Of a stretch of DNA of 64,000 bases, positions 55,767 to 64,000 are shown in pieces; the first letter of the stretch is position 1; each line of letters begins with the position of its first letter. The stretch is from Fructobacillus papyriferae. Lineage in GTDB: Bacteria > Bacillota > Bacilli > Lactobacillales > Lactobacillaceae. The notes under the pieces are model-generated. The model did no database searches. It was not told the origin of the DNA and saw only the letters and a program-made list of their open reading frames with translations. Both the position numbers and the translations under genes were made by a program. The stretch spans positions 124,001 to 188,000 of the forward strand of contig NZ_JAAMFI010000002.1 of assembly GCF_018437225.1 (NCBI RefSeq). The letters run 5' to 3'.

Positions 55767-57617
55767 ATGTTTCGTAACCTTAAGCGTGTAATTATTGGAA
55801 AACCATTGAAGACCACTGAAGCGGCCGGCCAGTCGTTAACAAAGTCTAAAGCCCTGGCCTTGCTTTCTTCTGATGCCTTGTCATCCGTGGCCTACGGAAC
55901 GGAATCCATCACCTCCGTCTTGATTGCGGCTGGTGCGGTTGCCCTTTGGCTTCAACTGCCAATCGCCATTATCATTTTGATTCTTCTTGCCGCCATTGTG
56001 TTGTCTTATCGGCAGATCATTAAGGCCTATCCAAACGGCGGTGGGGCCTACACGGTGGCTAGCCAAAATTGGGGCGCCAAGGCCGGGCTTGTGGCCGGAG
56101 GATCGCTATTGGTTGACTATATGTTGACGGTGGCGGTTTCCGCCTCTGCGGCCGCTGATGCCATTACCGCAGCGGTTCCAGCGTTGTTGAATTTCGCGGT
56201 GCCACTTTCAATTGTGACGATTTTGATTTTGACGGCTTTGAACTTACGTGGTTTACGAGAATCAGCCAACTTCTTGATGGTTCCCGTCTACTTCTTTATT
56301 GTTGTCATGTTCGTTACGATCCTATTTGGACTTTTTCAGGCGGTCACTGGTGCCATTCCAGCACACCAGGCCGCTAAGGTCGGAACGGATTTTTCCGGTT
56401 TGACGGTGATTTTCTTTTTGCGGGCCTTGTCATCTGGTTCCTCTTCTTTGACCGGTGTCGAAGCGATTTCAAATGCGGTACCGAACTTTAAAGAACCAAA
56501 GGAAAAGCACGCGGCCACGACCTTAACGATGATGGCTGCTATCTTGGCCTTCTTTTTCCTTGGGATCACTTACCTGTCTTATTGGTATGGGGTGCGACCT
56601 AACGCCAACTCGACGGTCTTGGCACAAATTGCGGCGATTACCTTTGGTGGGCACAATGTCTTCTTCTACTTGGTTCAGTTGGCCACGGCCTTGATTTTGG
56701 CGGTTGCTGCAAACACCGGGTTCTCAGCCTTCCCAATGTTGGCCGTTAATTTGGCCAAAGACAAGTTCCTGCCACATCTTTTCTTGGATCGAGGCGATCG
56801 TTTGGGTTATTCCAATGGAATTTTGTCCTTGTCAATCGGGGCCATCATCTTGACGATTATCTTCCACGGCTCAACGGATAACTTGATTCCGCTCTATGCC
56901 GTTGGTGTCTTCGTACCATTTACGCTGTCTCAGTCCGGCATGATCATCCACTGGTGGCGCAACCGTCATGACGAAGGGTTCTGGTGGTTCAAGTCGATCA
57001 TTAACTTTATTGGTGCCGCGATGTCGGCTGGTTTAGTGATCGTGCTCTTCATTACGCGTTTGAACCACGTTTGGCCATATCTCTTCATCATGCCGTTGGT
57101 GATGTTCTTATTCTTTAAGATTCGCCGCCACTACGATGCCATTGCCCGGCAGTTACGTCTGCAGTACGTCAACAATGTCGATTCGGTTCGTCACGAATAC
57201 GACGGCTCTACGGCCATTGTGCTGGTGTCGAATTTGACCAGAGTGACCTCTGAGGCGGTCGATTATGCCCAGTCGATTGCTACTAAAGTTGTTGCCATGC
57301 ACGTCTCCTTTGACGAGAATCCGGGCCGCGAAGCCAAGATTCAAGCACAGTTCAAAGAAGATTTTGGCGATGTTCGCTACGTCGATGTCCACACGTCCTA
57401 CCGCTCGATCGTCAAGCCGGTGGTCAACTTTGTTACCAAGGTTTCCAAGCAATCGGAAAAGATCAATCACTCCGTGACGGTGATTATTCCGCAGTTCGTG
57501 CCAAAGAAACCATGGCAAAACATTTTGCACAACCAGTCATCTTTCCGTCTGCGAACGGCTTTGTCTGGCATGGATAACATTTCGATCTCAACTTATTATT
57601 ATCACTTGTCCGAATAA
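55767..57617 (+). CDS. kimA: KimA-like potassium importer (APC superfamily)
   Basis: The 616-residue protein matches Bacillus subtilis KimA (YdaO) along its whole length: the opening IGKPLKTTEAAGQSLTK, LSSDALSSVAYGTE, YPNGGGAYTVAS, SLTGVEAISNAVP, a 12-helix core, and a C-terminal cytoplasmic domain of about 150 residues ending near FVPKKPWQNILHNQSSFRLR. KimA is a proton-coupled high-affinity potassium importer that c-di-AMP inhibits. The gene is single, with GGAGAG before the ATG. In B. subtilis it is under a c-di-AMP riboswitch, which is not seen here, so control is probably at protein level. Confidence 0.88.
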   Translation: MFRNLKRVIIGKPLKTTEAAGQSLTKSKALALLSSDALSSVAYGTESITSVLIAAGAVALWLQLPIAIIILILLAAIVLSYRQIIKAYPNGGGAYTVASQNWGAKAGLVAGGSLLVDYMLTVAVSASAAADAITAAVPALLNFAVPLSIVTILILTALNLRGLRESANFLMVPVYFFIVVMFVTILFGLFQAVTGAIPAHQAAKVGTDFSGLTVIFFLRALSSGSSSLTGVEAISNAVPNFKEPKEKHAATTLTMMAAILAFFFLGITYLSYWYGVRPNANSTVLAQIAAITFGGHNVFFYLVQLATALILAVAANTGFSAFPMLAVNLAKDKFLPHLFLDRGDRLGYSNGILSLSIGAIILTIIFHGSTDNLIPLYAVGVFVPFTLSQSGMIIHWWRNRHDEGFWWFKSIINFIGAAMSAGLVIVLFITRLNHVWPYLFIMPLVMFLFFKIRRHYDAIARQLRLQYVNNVDSVRHEYDGSTAIVLVSNLTRVTSEAVDYAQSIATKVVAMHVSFDENPGREAKIQAQFKEDFGDVRYVDVHTSYRSIVKPVVNFVTKVSKQSEKINHSVTVIIPQFVPKKPWQNILHNQSSFRLRTALSGMDNISISTYYYHLSE

Positions 57618-57626
57618 ATTGGGCAC

Positions 57627-57660
57627 AAAAAAGACCCGCTTAGAAAGCGGGCCTTTTTTT
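57627..57660. terminator. Bidirectional terminator
   Basis: GACCCGCTT and AAGCGGGCC flank a short loop, with A and T runs outside, between the convergent kimA and gatD genes. Confidence 0.88.
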
Positions 57661-57665
57661 ATGAC

Positions 57666-58397
57666 TTAAAAGGTTTCAGCTGGGACGTTTTCCAACTTAG
57701 CCGCCCAGTCCACGTCAGGGTAGCGCCTTTGTAAGGCTGTCTTCAAGACGCGTTTGGCCAAGTTACCATTGCGGGTAAAGATTGGGCCGTGGAAGTAAGA
57801 GCCGTAGACGTTGTGGTAAAGCACGCCTTCGCTCTGGTCCATGCCGTTGTTTCCCTTACCTGAGACAACCGTTCCCAAAGCTTTTTCGCCTTTGCCCAGG
57901 AAGGTGCGGCCCTGGTGGTTTTCAAAGCCGTGGTAGGTTTCGCCAGTCTCATTGTTTTTGATGACAATGTCACCAGTCAAACGCTTGCCTTCGTCAACTT
58001 TGACGGAAGGATCGGTCATGTTGGTCGTGTAGTGATCCATGATACCGATGCCGTCAACCTTGGTACCATCGGCCATTTCCATGTAGTGGCCAAGCAATTG
58101 GAAACCGCCACAGACGGCTAAGAGAGGACCATCGTTTTCGATGTATTCGCGCAGGGCTTCCTTCTTTTGGACCATGTCTTTGGCTACAATCGTTTCTTCG
58201 TAATCTTGACCACCGCCAAAAAGCACGAAGTCGTAGGCTTTTGGATCGAAGGTGTCATTCAATGAAACGAGCTGGTCGTCAATTGTGACGCCGATTTGCT
58301 TGGCATAGTAGCGCAGGGCGATGATGTTCCCGTAATCACCGTACGTGTTCATTAAATCACCGTATAGATGTGCCAGTGAAAGCGTGTAGTCTGCCAT
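57666..58397 (-). CDS. gatD: Lipid II isoglutaminyl synthase, glutaminase subunit GatD
   Basis: GatD frees ammonia from glutamine and passes it to MurT, which amidates the D-glutamate of lipid II to D-isoglutamine. The 243-residue protein has the CobB/CobQ-type amidotransferase fold with the nucleophile Cys96 in [10 protein letters not shown] and His203 in YFHGPIF. Its start codon shares one base with the murT stop codon. The downstream position to murT is the usual order in Firmicutes. Confidence 0.93.
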   Translation of the reverse strand: MADYTLSLAHLYGDLMNTYGDYGNIIALRYYAKQIGVTIDDQLVSLNDTFDPKAYDFVLFGGGQDYEETIVAKDMVQKKEALREYIENDGPLLAVCGGFQLLGHYMEMADGTKVDGIGIMDHYTTNMTDPSVKVDEGKRLTGDIVIKNNETGETYHGFENHQGRTFLGKGEKALGTVVSGKGNNGMDQSEGVLYHNVYGSYFHGPIFTRNGNLAKRVLKTALQRRYPDVDWAAKLENVPAETF

Positions 58398-59755
58398 TAG
58401 AACTCCTCCTTAATGTAGCCTTTTTCCTTCAAGACGGCCCGGACTTGCAGCATCGCCGTGTAAGTTGCCGTCAAGTAGACCTTGTCGGTTGGCGCTTTTT
58501 TGATGGCCTGAATGATGGACTCGGTTTTTGGAAAGGTCTCTTTTATATCAAAGCCGGCCATCTTCAAACGAACGGTGATGTCCTTGTAGCGTTCACCACC
58601 AGTCATGACGGCCTTTAGCTGGCTATCATGTAAGCGCTCAAACTCGGCATCCCAGATCCAAGAGGTGTCAATTCCGTCGGCGTAGTTGGCGTTTAGCATG
58701 CCGATCAAGGTGAAGGGATCTTTTTCCGTTTCCATCATGTCGATGACGGTGTTGGTGCCGACCGGGTTTTTAATCAAAAGAATCGTCAAATCCTTGTCGC
58801 CGATCTTAAGCGATTCCTGCCGGCCGAAGACCTGTTTGTTTTCTTCAAAGGCGGCCTTGATGTCTGTAGGATTTACACCAAATGCTTTGCCAACCGTGTA
58901 AGCGGCCAAAGCGTTATAGATGTTGTATAAACCACCAATTTCGATTGCCATTTTTTGCCCGTCAATGGCAAAGTGCGAAGCCTTTGGCGTTAGCTTGTCA
59001 ATTTCGGTTACGGCCGTGTCCAAAGGCGGCCGGACAAAGGAATCAGTGGTTGAAAAATACTTACCCAAGTTGGCATAAGTGATGAAGTGATAGTGCAAGA
59101 CTGAGTGGTCGGTCGGGCTTAAAATTCCGTCCGTATTGTTTGGAGCCTTCAAGTCTTGATAGTCAGCTTCTTTTACGTTGTCAAAGCCATAGTAAAGGCG
59201 CCGGTTTTCATAGTCGCCGCGGGCAAAGATGGGGGAATCGCCGTTTGTGATCACCGTGGCTTCTGGTGCTTGGTGAATGCCGTCGATAATCTTTTGGTAG
59301 GTCGAATAGATTTCGCCGTAGCGATCGAGCTGATCGCGAAAGAGGTTCGTCAAGACGAAGTACTTGGGTTTGATGGCCTTGGTTAAGGATAGCACGTTGG
59401 CTTCATCAACCTCCAAAACAGCGACGGGCTTTTTGCCGTTTGGGGAAGGTTGAATGGGAGTTGTTAAAAGCGTCCCGGCGATACCTTGGACCATGTTGGA
59501 GCCGGAAGGGTTGGTAATGACCGAATAGCCACCGGCTTTCAAGACACGGGTGATTAAGGCTGTCGTCAAGGTCTTTCCATTTGTTCCAGTGACCACAACA
59601 AGGTCAAAGTCGGCAGCGACTGAATTCAAGACGTCCGGGTCGATCGTAACGGCGAGCTTGCCGGGCAAAGAGGTGCCTCCTCGCTTCAACACGTCGTGTA
59701 AGATAAAGTGTGATGATTGGGCCGTGAACTTGGCCAATTGGCTTTTCAAAGACAT
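58397..59755 (-). CDS. murT: Lipid II isoglutaminyl synthase, Mur-ligase-like subunit MurT, zinc ribbon lost
   Basis: The 452-residue protein has a Mur ligase central domain with GTNGKT (57-62) and a C-terminal DUF1727 domain. It activates the D-glutamate carboxyl group of lipid II with ATP and amidates it with ammonia from GatD. MurT of Staphylococcus and Streptococcus has a zinc ribbon made of two CxxC pairs in the middle domain. Here the matching positions read SPTD (213-216) and STTD (235-238), in an otherwise conserved frame ([15 protein letters not shown] between them), so all four cysteines are lost. The promoter is at 59782-59812. Confidence 0.93.
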   Translation of the reverse strand: MSLKSQLAKFTAQSSHFILHDVLKRGGTSLPGKLAVTIDPDVLNSVAADFDLVVVTGTNGKTLTTALITRVLKAGGYSVITNPSGSNMVQGIAGTLLTTPIQPSPNGKKPVAVLEVDEANVLSLTKAIKPKYFVLTNLFRDQLDRYGEIYSTYQKIIDGIHQAPEATVITNGDSPIFARGDYENRRLYYGFDNVKEADYQDLKAPNNTDGILSPTDHSVLHYHFITYANLGKYFSTTDSFVRPPLDTAVTEIDKLTPKASHFAIDGQKMAIEIGGLYNIYNALAAYTVGKAFGVNPTDIKAAFEENKQVFGRQESLKIGDKDLTILLIKNPVGTNTVIDMMETEKDPFTLIGMLNANYADGIDTSWIWDAEFERLHDSQLKAVMTGGERYKDITVRLKMAGFDIKETFPKTESIIQAIKKAPTDKVYLTATYTAMLQVRAVLKEKGYIKEEF

Positions 59756-59781
59756 GAACCGCCCTCCTTTTCTAAACCCTT

Positions 59782-59812
59782 ATTTTACCACGTCCGTTCG
59801 ACTTTTTGACAA
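59782..59812 (-). promoter_or_regulatory. Promoter of murT-gatD
   Basis: On the minus strand TTGTCA (59807-59812) is 19 bases from TAAAAT (59782-59787), which is preceded by TGg, giving an extended -10. Confidence 0.6.
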
Positions 59813-59846
59813 ATTGGTCTGGGCCATCGTCAGAAGGGGTAAAAAT

Positions 59847-59855
59847 TGCTATAAT
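59847..59855 (+). promoter_or_regulatory. Promoter of tdk-prfA-prmC-tsaC (extended -10)
   Basis: TGCTATAAT is a perfect extended -10 element about 35 bases before tdk. It is divergent from the murT promoter. Confidence 0.7.
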
Positions 59856-59889
59856 AAATAGGATAAAGAAGAGAAAACGGGTGAGTATT

Positions 59890-60492
59890 TTGGCACAGTT
59901 ATACTTTGAATACGGGGCAATGGGCTCCGGAAAATCAATCGAAATCTTGAAGGTGGCGCACAATTATGAGTCACAGGGAAAAGAAGTGCTGCTTTTAACC
60001 CCCTTAGTTAACGATCGAGATGGGGTTGGCATGATTGCTTCTCGAATCGGCTTGAAACGGCCGGCCAGAGTTATTTCACCCGATGCTAACCTCTTTGAAA
60101 TGATTGACGAAGAAAGAAAGAAACGTGATTTGGCTGCTGTTTTGGTTGATGAAGCACAGTTCTTACAAAAAGAGCAGGTCGATCAGTTAGCCCAAGTGGT
60201 CGATGACTACCACTTGCCCGTCATGACTTTCGGATTAAAGCAAGACGCTTTTAATGAATTGTTTGAAGGGGCCAAGCGCCTGATTGAAATGGCCGATAAG
60301 CTGGTTGAAATGAAGACGATCTGTTCTTTTTGTGGCCGCAAGGCGACTACCCAGCTTCGCTTTAAGGACGGAAAGCCACAATACGAAGGGGCTCAAATTC
60401 AAATTGGCGGCGACGAGGCCTATAAGCCTGTCTGTCGTATTCACTGGTACCATCCAGATTTGAACATGTTAAAGAAACAAAAGGAGATGTGA
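59890..60492 (+). CDS. tdk: Thymidine kinase
   Basis: Type II thymidine kinase, 200 residues, that phosphorylates thymidine in nucleotide salvage. It has the P-loop GAMGSGKS (9-16), DEAQFL, and a zinc site made of CSFC and CRIH near the C terminus. The start is uncertain: TTG 59890 gives the usual [11 protein letters not shown] and has GGTGAG five bases before it; GTG 59881 is the alternative. The stop overlaps the prfA start, and tdk-prfA-prmC-tsaC is the usual order in lactobacilli. Confidence 0.93.
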   Translation: MAQLYFEYGAMGSGKSIEILKVAHNYESQGKEVLLLTPLVNDRDGVGMIASRIGLKRPARVISPDANLFEMIDEERKKRDLAAVLVDEAQFLQKEQVDQLAQVVDDYHLPVMTFGLKQDAFNELFEGAKRLIEMADKLVEMKTICSFCGRKATTQLRFKDGKPQYEGAQIQIGGDEAYKPVCRIHWYHPDLNMLKKQKEM

Positions 60493-61568
60493 TGGATCCG
60501 ATTTTTGCTCAGATTCAATCGGTCGTTGACCGCTATGACGAACTAAATCAAATGCTCGCCGATCCCGAGGTGATGGGCGATTCCAAGAACTATATGAAGC
60601 TGTCCAAGGAAGCGGGTTCGATTCGAGAAACAGTCGATACCTACCAGCGTTACCAGCAGGTGGTTTCTGGTATTGAAGAGGCGGAATCGATGCTTGGTGA
60701 TCCGGAGATGGATGATTTGGCCAAGGAAGACTTGGCGACTTTAAAGCCGGAAAAAGAAGAGCTGGAAGAACAGCTGAAGATCTTGATGCTGCCAAAGGAC
60801 CCAAATGATGATAAGAACATTATCATGGAAATCCGCGGGGCGGCAGGTGGGGATGAATCCTCGCTTTTTGCAGCCGACCTACTCGGCATGTACCGCCGCT
60901 ATGCTGAAGAACAAGGCTGGTCGTTGCAAATCATCGACGAGACGACGACCGAAGTCGGTGGCTACAAAGAAGTGGCAGCGATGATTACCGGTGACAAGGT
61001 TTTCTCCAAGCTGAAGTTCGAATCTGGTGCCCACCGCGTCCAGCGTGTGCCAAAGACCGAAACGCAGGGCCGTGTCCACACGTCAACAGCAACGGTCGGG
61101 ATCATGCCTGAATTCGAAGCGGTCGATGAAGAAGGCTTGATCGATCCAAAGGATGTTCGTGAAGACGTTTACCGTGCCTCTGGTGCCGGTGGTCAGCACG
61201 TCAACAAGACGTCTTCAGCCATTCGTTTGACCCACGAGCCAACCGGGATTACGGTGGCCATGCAAGACGAACGATCGCAGCAACAAAACCGGGCCAAGGC
61301 CTGGAAGGTCTTGAACGCTCGTGTTTATGACCACTTTGCCCAAGAAAACCAGGCCGAATACGCTGAACAGCGTAAGACGGCCGTTGGTTCTGGTGATCGT
61401 TCCGAACGAATTCGGACCTACAACTACCCACAAAACCGGGTCACGGATCACCGGATTGGTTTGACGCTAAACAAGTTGGACCGCATCATTGCCGGTGACC
61501 TTGGCGAAATCATCGACGCCCTTGTCCTGGCGGAGCAGACGGCTAAATTAGCTGCCTTGGGTGAATAA
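60492..61568 (+). CDS. prfA: Peptide chain release factor 1
   Basis: RF1 reads UAA and UAG and releases the finished peptide. The 358-residue protein has the GGQ motif in [13 protein letters not shown], whose glutamine PrmC methylates, and a PxT-type codon-recognition loop upstream. ATG 60492 overlaps the tdk stop, with AAGGAG five bases upstream. The gene encoding the methylase follows two bases after the stop codon. Confidence 0.96.
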   Translation: MDPIFAQIQSVVDRYDELNQMLADPEVMGDSKNYMKLSKEAGSIRETVDTYQRYQQVVSGIEEAESMLGDPEMDDLAKEDLATLKPEKEELEEQLKILMLPKDPNDDKNIIMEIRGAAGGDESSLFAADLLGMYRRYAEEQGWSLQIIDETTTEVGGYKEVAAMITGDKVFSKLKFESGAHRVQRVPKTETQGRVHTSTATVGIMPEFEAVDEEGLIDPKDVREDVYRASGAGGQHVNKTSSAIRLTHEPTGITVAMQDERSQQQNRAKAWKVLNARVYDHFAQENQAEYAEQRKTAVGSGDRSERIRTYNYPQNRVTDHRIGLTLNKLDRIIAGDLGEIIDALVLAEQTAKLAALGE

Positions 61569-61570
61569 CG

Positions 61571-62545
61571 ATGAGTGACGCTGAAAATCGGGGGCTTCCT
61601 GGATTGAATCAGGTAGGCGTTGGGCGCTTTGACCGCCAGGTTGGCCGGTCTTCGACCTACTCGGGTTCTAAGCAACCTAAAATCGCTTTGCTCGAAGCAC
61701 GCAAATGGGCCTTGTCTGAACTGACGACGGCCGGCTTTGACGAAGACGAGTCCTTAGACAACATTGATTTCTTGTTGACGGGGGCTTTGAAAATCAACTA
61801 CGGCATGCTCCGGGCTAACCTGACCCGAGTCATGCCCGAATGGCTGGCCGAACGCTGGCCAAACTATATTGCAGGGCTCTTAAAGGGACGCCCGGCCCAG
61901 TACGTGATTGGCGAAGCACCGTTTTACGGGCGTGACTTCCTGGTTGACGAGCGGGTGCTGATTCCCCGTCCAGAGACTGAACTCTTGGTCGATTGGGTTC
62001 TGTCGGATCTTAAAAAAGAACCGGTTTTGGCCGAAGGGCCAAGGTTACTCGATGTCGGCACTGGATCGGGGGCAATTGCGCTGACTTTGGCTGACGAGAT
62101 GCCGGTCTTAAAGGCGACGGCGGCTGATATTTCCAGGGAGGCCTTGGCAGTCGCTTGGGAGAATCGGAAGAAACTTGGTTTGGTCGACCGTGTCGATTTG
62201 ATCGAATCCGACCTTTTCTTAGCTTTTTCTGATCAGCGTTTTGACGTCATTGTGTCCAACCCGCCTTACATCAAACGGGACGGGCAGGACGAGATGGATG
62301 AGTCGGTCGTGGCTTTTGAGCCTGATCTGGCTTTGTACGCCGATCACCAGGGCTTGGCATTATACGAAGAAATGGCCGAACATTTGGCCGAACACTTAAC
62401 GAAGCATGGCCGGGCCTATTTTGAGATCGGCTATGATCAGGGGCAAGCCTTGGTGACGATTTTCAAGCAAGCACTACCAGATGCCGAGGTAACCTTGAAA
62501 CAAGATTTGGCAGGCTTAGATCGAATGATTCGAGTGAAAATTTAA
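61571..62545 (+). CDS. prmC: Release factor glutamine N5-methyltransferase
   Basis: PrmC methylates the glutamine in the GGQ of release factors using S-adenosylmethionine. The 324-residue protein has the cofactor loop LDVGTGSGAIAL and the NPPY catalytic motif (SNPPYIKR). It is about 40 residues longer than usual at the N terminus: an Arg/Gly/Ser-rich stretch (GVGRFDRQVGRSSTYSGS) precedes the normal helical domain. ATG 61571 has only a weak GGGTGA site, but no better start is seen before the conserved part. tsaC shares one base with its stop codon. Confidence 0.92.
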   Translation: MSDAENRGLPGLNQVGVGRFDRQVGRSSTYSGSKQPKIALLEARKWALSELTTAGFDEDESLDNIDFLLTGALKINYGMLRANLTRVMPEWLAERWPNYIAGLLKGRPAQYVIGEAPFYGRDFLVDERVLIPRPETELLVDWVLSDLKKEPVLAEGPRLLDVGTGSGAIALTLADEMPVLKATAADISREALAVAWENRKKLGLVDRVDLIESDLFLAFSDQRFDVIVSNPPYIKRDGQDEMDESVVAFEPDLALYADHQGLALYEEMAEHLAEHLTKHGRAYFEIGYDQGQALVTIFKQALPDAEVTLKQDLAGLDRMIRVKI

Positions 62546-63570
62546 TGAAAACAAAACATCTAAACAATCAAAAAGAAACGGTAGCAGAAGCTGCCAAGCT
62601 GCTTCAAGCAGGTGAAGTGGTGGCTTTTCCAACGGAGACGGTCTATGGTCTGGGCGCGGATGCGACCAATGATCTGGCCGTTAAAAAGGTTTTTTCGGCC
62701 AAAGGGCGACCAGCCGACAACCCCTTGATCATGACCGTCGGATCTGTCGAACAGTTGCGACCATTTGTCACGATTTCGGATGCAGCCAAAAAGCTGATGA
62801 CTGCCTTTTGGCCGGGATCTTTGACGATCATTTTGCCCATTAAGGAGGGGATGGTTTCGATGCTTGTGACCGGTGGGTTACAAACGGCTGCCGTTCGCAT
62901 GCCGCAAAACGAGCTGACCCGGTCCTTGATTCGAGAAGCCGGTTTCCCAATCGTTGGCCCATCGGCTAACTTGTCGGGAAAGCCATCGCCAACAACGGCG
63001 GCTCACGTGGCACACGACATGGACGGTAAAATTGCGGCCATCGTTGATGACGGGCCAACCCAGGTGGGCGTGGAATCAACGGTTTTGGATTTGACGGCGG
63101 CTGTTCCGACGATTTTGCGAACCGGTGCGGTTAGCCAAGAAGACATGGCGGACGTTTTAGGTTCAGAAGTCATTGACGGGACGAGCCCAAAGTCCTTGTC
63201 AGCTGATCAAACACCGAAGGCCCCTGGCATGAAATACCGCCATTATGCACCGGACAAAGACGTTTTCGTCTTTGATCCCCTCGATTGGTCAGATCTTAAA
63301 GAGCATTTACAAACAGGCGATGCCGTCATGGCGGACGAGGCTTTGTTAAAACAGTTTTCAGAAAAGAAGCAGCCGTCTTGGTCCTTGGGTAATAATCTAG
63401 ATCAAGCGAGCGAGAACCTTTTTGCTGGCTTGCGCTACTTTGATGATCAAGAAAACATTGAGCGGATTTATGTGCAAGCGATGCCAAATATTGGATTGGG
63501 CAAAGCGTATAATAATCGCTTGGCTAAAGCATCTGGTGGCCGGCTTTTTGAAGGCCCTCACGCCGAATAA
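62545..63570 (+). CDS. tsaC: L-threonylcarbamoyladenylate synthase (Sua5 type)
   Basis: The enzyme makes threonylcarbamoyl-AMP from threonine, bicarbonate and ATP for the t6A modification at position 37 of ANN-decoding tRNAs. The 341-residue protein has a YrdC domain (FPTETVYGLGADA, KGRPADNPL, SANLSGKPSPT) and a C-terminal Sua5 domain reached through the APGMKYRHYAP linker. Two-domain Sua5 proteins are normal for Firmicutes (YwlC). Confidence 0.94.
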   Translation: MKTKHLNNQKETVAEAAKLLQAGEVVAFPTETVYGLGADATNDLAVKKVFSAKGRPADNPLIMTVGSVEQLRPFVTISDAAKKLMTAFWPGSLTIILPIKEGMVSMLVTGGLQTAAVRMPQNELTRSLIREAGFPIVGPSANLSGKPSPTTAAHVAHDMDGKIAAIVDDGPTQVGVESTVLDLTAAVPTILRTGAVSQEDMADVLGSEVIDGTSPKSLSADQTPKAPGMKYRHYAPDKDVFVFDPLDWSDLKEHLQTGDAVMADEALLKQFSEKKQPSWSLGNNLDQASENLFAGLRYFDDQENIERIYVQAMPNIGLGKAYNNRLAKASGGRLFEGPHAE

Positions 63571-63582
63571 ACCTTGCTATTT

Positions 63583-63596
63583 TGTAAGCGCTTTGA
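63583..63596 (+). promoter_or_regulatory. cre-like site upstream of ptsH
   Basis: TGTAAGCGCTTTGA matches the cre consensus TGWAANCGNTNWCA at all but one fixed position. It lies 45 bases before the ptsH ATG. The promoter itself is not clear; TGCTATTTT at 63575-63583 is one candidate. Confidence 0.6.
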
Positions 63597-63640
63597 TAAA
63601 CTTAAGTCGATGATAAGACTTTTCCAAAAGGAGAAAGAAC

Positions 63641-63910
63641 ATGGCAGAAACAAAAGAATTTAACATCATTTCAGAAACGGGCATTCACGCTCGCCCAGCA
63701 ACGTTGTTGGTTCAGGCCGCATCAAAGTTCGGTGCTGACGTTACGTTGTCATACCAGGGTAAGGAAGTGAACTTGAAGTCCATTATGGGTGTCATGTCAC
63801 TTGGTGTTGGTCATGGGGCAGACGTTACGATCAAGGCTGATGGTGACGATGCTAAAGACGCCATCCATGCCGTTTCCACGGTAATGCGTAATGAAGGGTT
63901 GGCCAAGTAA
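63641..63910 (+). CDS. ptsH: Phosphocarrier protein HPr
   Basis: An 89-residue HPr with the EI-dependent phosphorylation site His16 (GIHARPAT) and the regulatory Ser47 ([11 protein letters not shown]) that HPr kinase uses, so it can act as CcpA corepressor even if PTS transport is reduced. GAAAGGAGAAAG-type ribosome site precedes the ATG. Normally ptsI follows in the same operon, but here a terminator comes 30 bases after the stop, so HPr forms its own unit. The cre-like site upstream suggests feedback by CcpA. Confidence 0.96.
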   Translation: MAETKEFNIISETGIHARPATLLVQAASKFGADVTLSYQGKEVNLKSIMGVMSLGVGHGADVTIKADGDDAKDAIHAVSTVMRNEGLAK

Positions 63911-63939
63911 GGTCAATCGTGCGACCATTGGTCTCAGAC

Positions 63940-63965
63940 AAACCGCTTCGAGCGGTTTTTTTATT
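63940..63965 (+). terminator. Terminator after ptsH
   Basis: AAACCGCT (63940-63947) and AGCGGTTT (63951-63958) enclose TCG and are followed by a T run. Confidence 0.9.
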
Positions 63966-64000
63966 TGAAAAGATGGGCCCATTTAGTAAAATAAAAGAAA

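Overview
The window is a gene-dense piece of a chromosome from a heterofermentative-type lactic acid bacterium, most probably from the Leuconostoc/Fructobacillus/Weissella/Oenococcus group. The signs are a single complete fab/acc cluster using FabK and a FabT-type MarR repressor, the MurT-GatD pair, a dlt operon that includes DltX, a D-lactate dehydrogenase-type enzyme, orphan ECF and PTS pieces, and a one-piece tmRNA with tag AKNNNSYAVAA. By eye the GC content is higher than expected for Leuconostoc, which would suit Fructobacillus, but this was not calculated and the genus is an inference. No rRNA, tRNA, CRISPR array, transposase or phage gene was seen.

Layout. 1-3.6 kb: end of a CPBP protease, an FAD disulfide oxidoreductase, an ECF S-component and gap (GAPDH). 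3.65-14.15 kb: the whole type II fatty acid synthesis operon (fabZ1-fabT-fabH-acpP-fabK-fabD-fabG-fabF-accB-fabZ2-accC-accD-accA), started by a promoter carrying a FabT-like operator and punctuated by RNA hairpins around acpP. 14.16 kb: ssrA (tmRNA). 15.3-20.6 kb: a PhnDCEE-type ABC importer followed by a cytoplasmic 5'-nucleotidase-like phosphatase. 20.6-25.4 kb: a Pr6Pr membrane protein, a flavodoxin-fold quinone reductase, and a YkcC/YkcB-like pair of envelope glycosyltransferases. 25.5-30.7 kb: an amino acid permease with a divergent LysR regulator, then a TetR regulator with a divergent MFS drug exporter and DUF4811 protein. 30.7-34.8 kb: an SDR, then a complete histamine-forming cluster hdcA-hdcP-hdcB. 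34.8-37.0 kb: a D-2-hydroxyacid dehydrogenase with an AEC-type acid permease.

37.1-40.7 kb is the least explained part: an orphan promoter-terminator unit that could make a small RNA of about 50 nt, then a five-gene operon of a short BcrA-like ABC ATPase and four membrane proteins. 40.7-44.7 kb (minus strand) carries LemA, a TPM/YgcG protein, a DUF915 hydrolase and a degenerate orphan PTS EIIC. 44.7-49.3 kb is dltXABCD, followed by acpS-alr-mazF with no mazE, a CiaRH-like two-component system and an HtrA-like protease without a PDZ domain. The last 10 kb hold a thioredoxin, a MetF-like protein, a KimA potassium transporter, GatD/MurT with the zinc-ribbon cysteines lost, tdk-prfA-prmC-tsaC, and a single-gene HPr unit with a cre-like site.

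Together the genes cover lipid synthesis, D-alanylation, peptidoglycan amidation and envelope glycosylation, and stress handling (histamine decarboxylation/antiport, potassium uptake, envelope two-component system). The most useful leads are the ABC cluster with its upstream RNA unit, the zinc-less MurT, the PDZ-less HtrA, the solitary MazF, and the hdc cluster.
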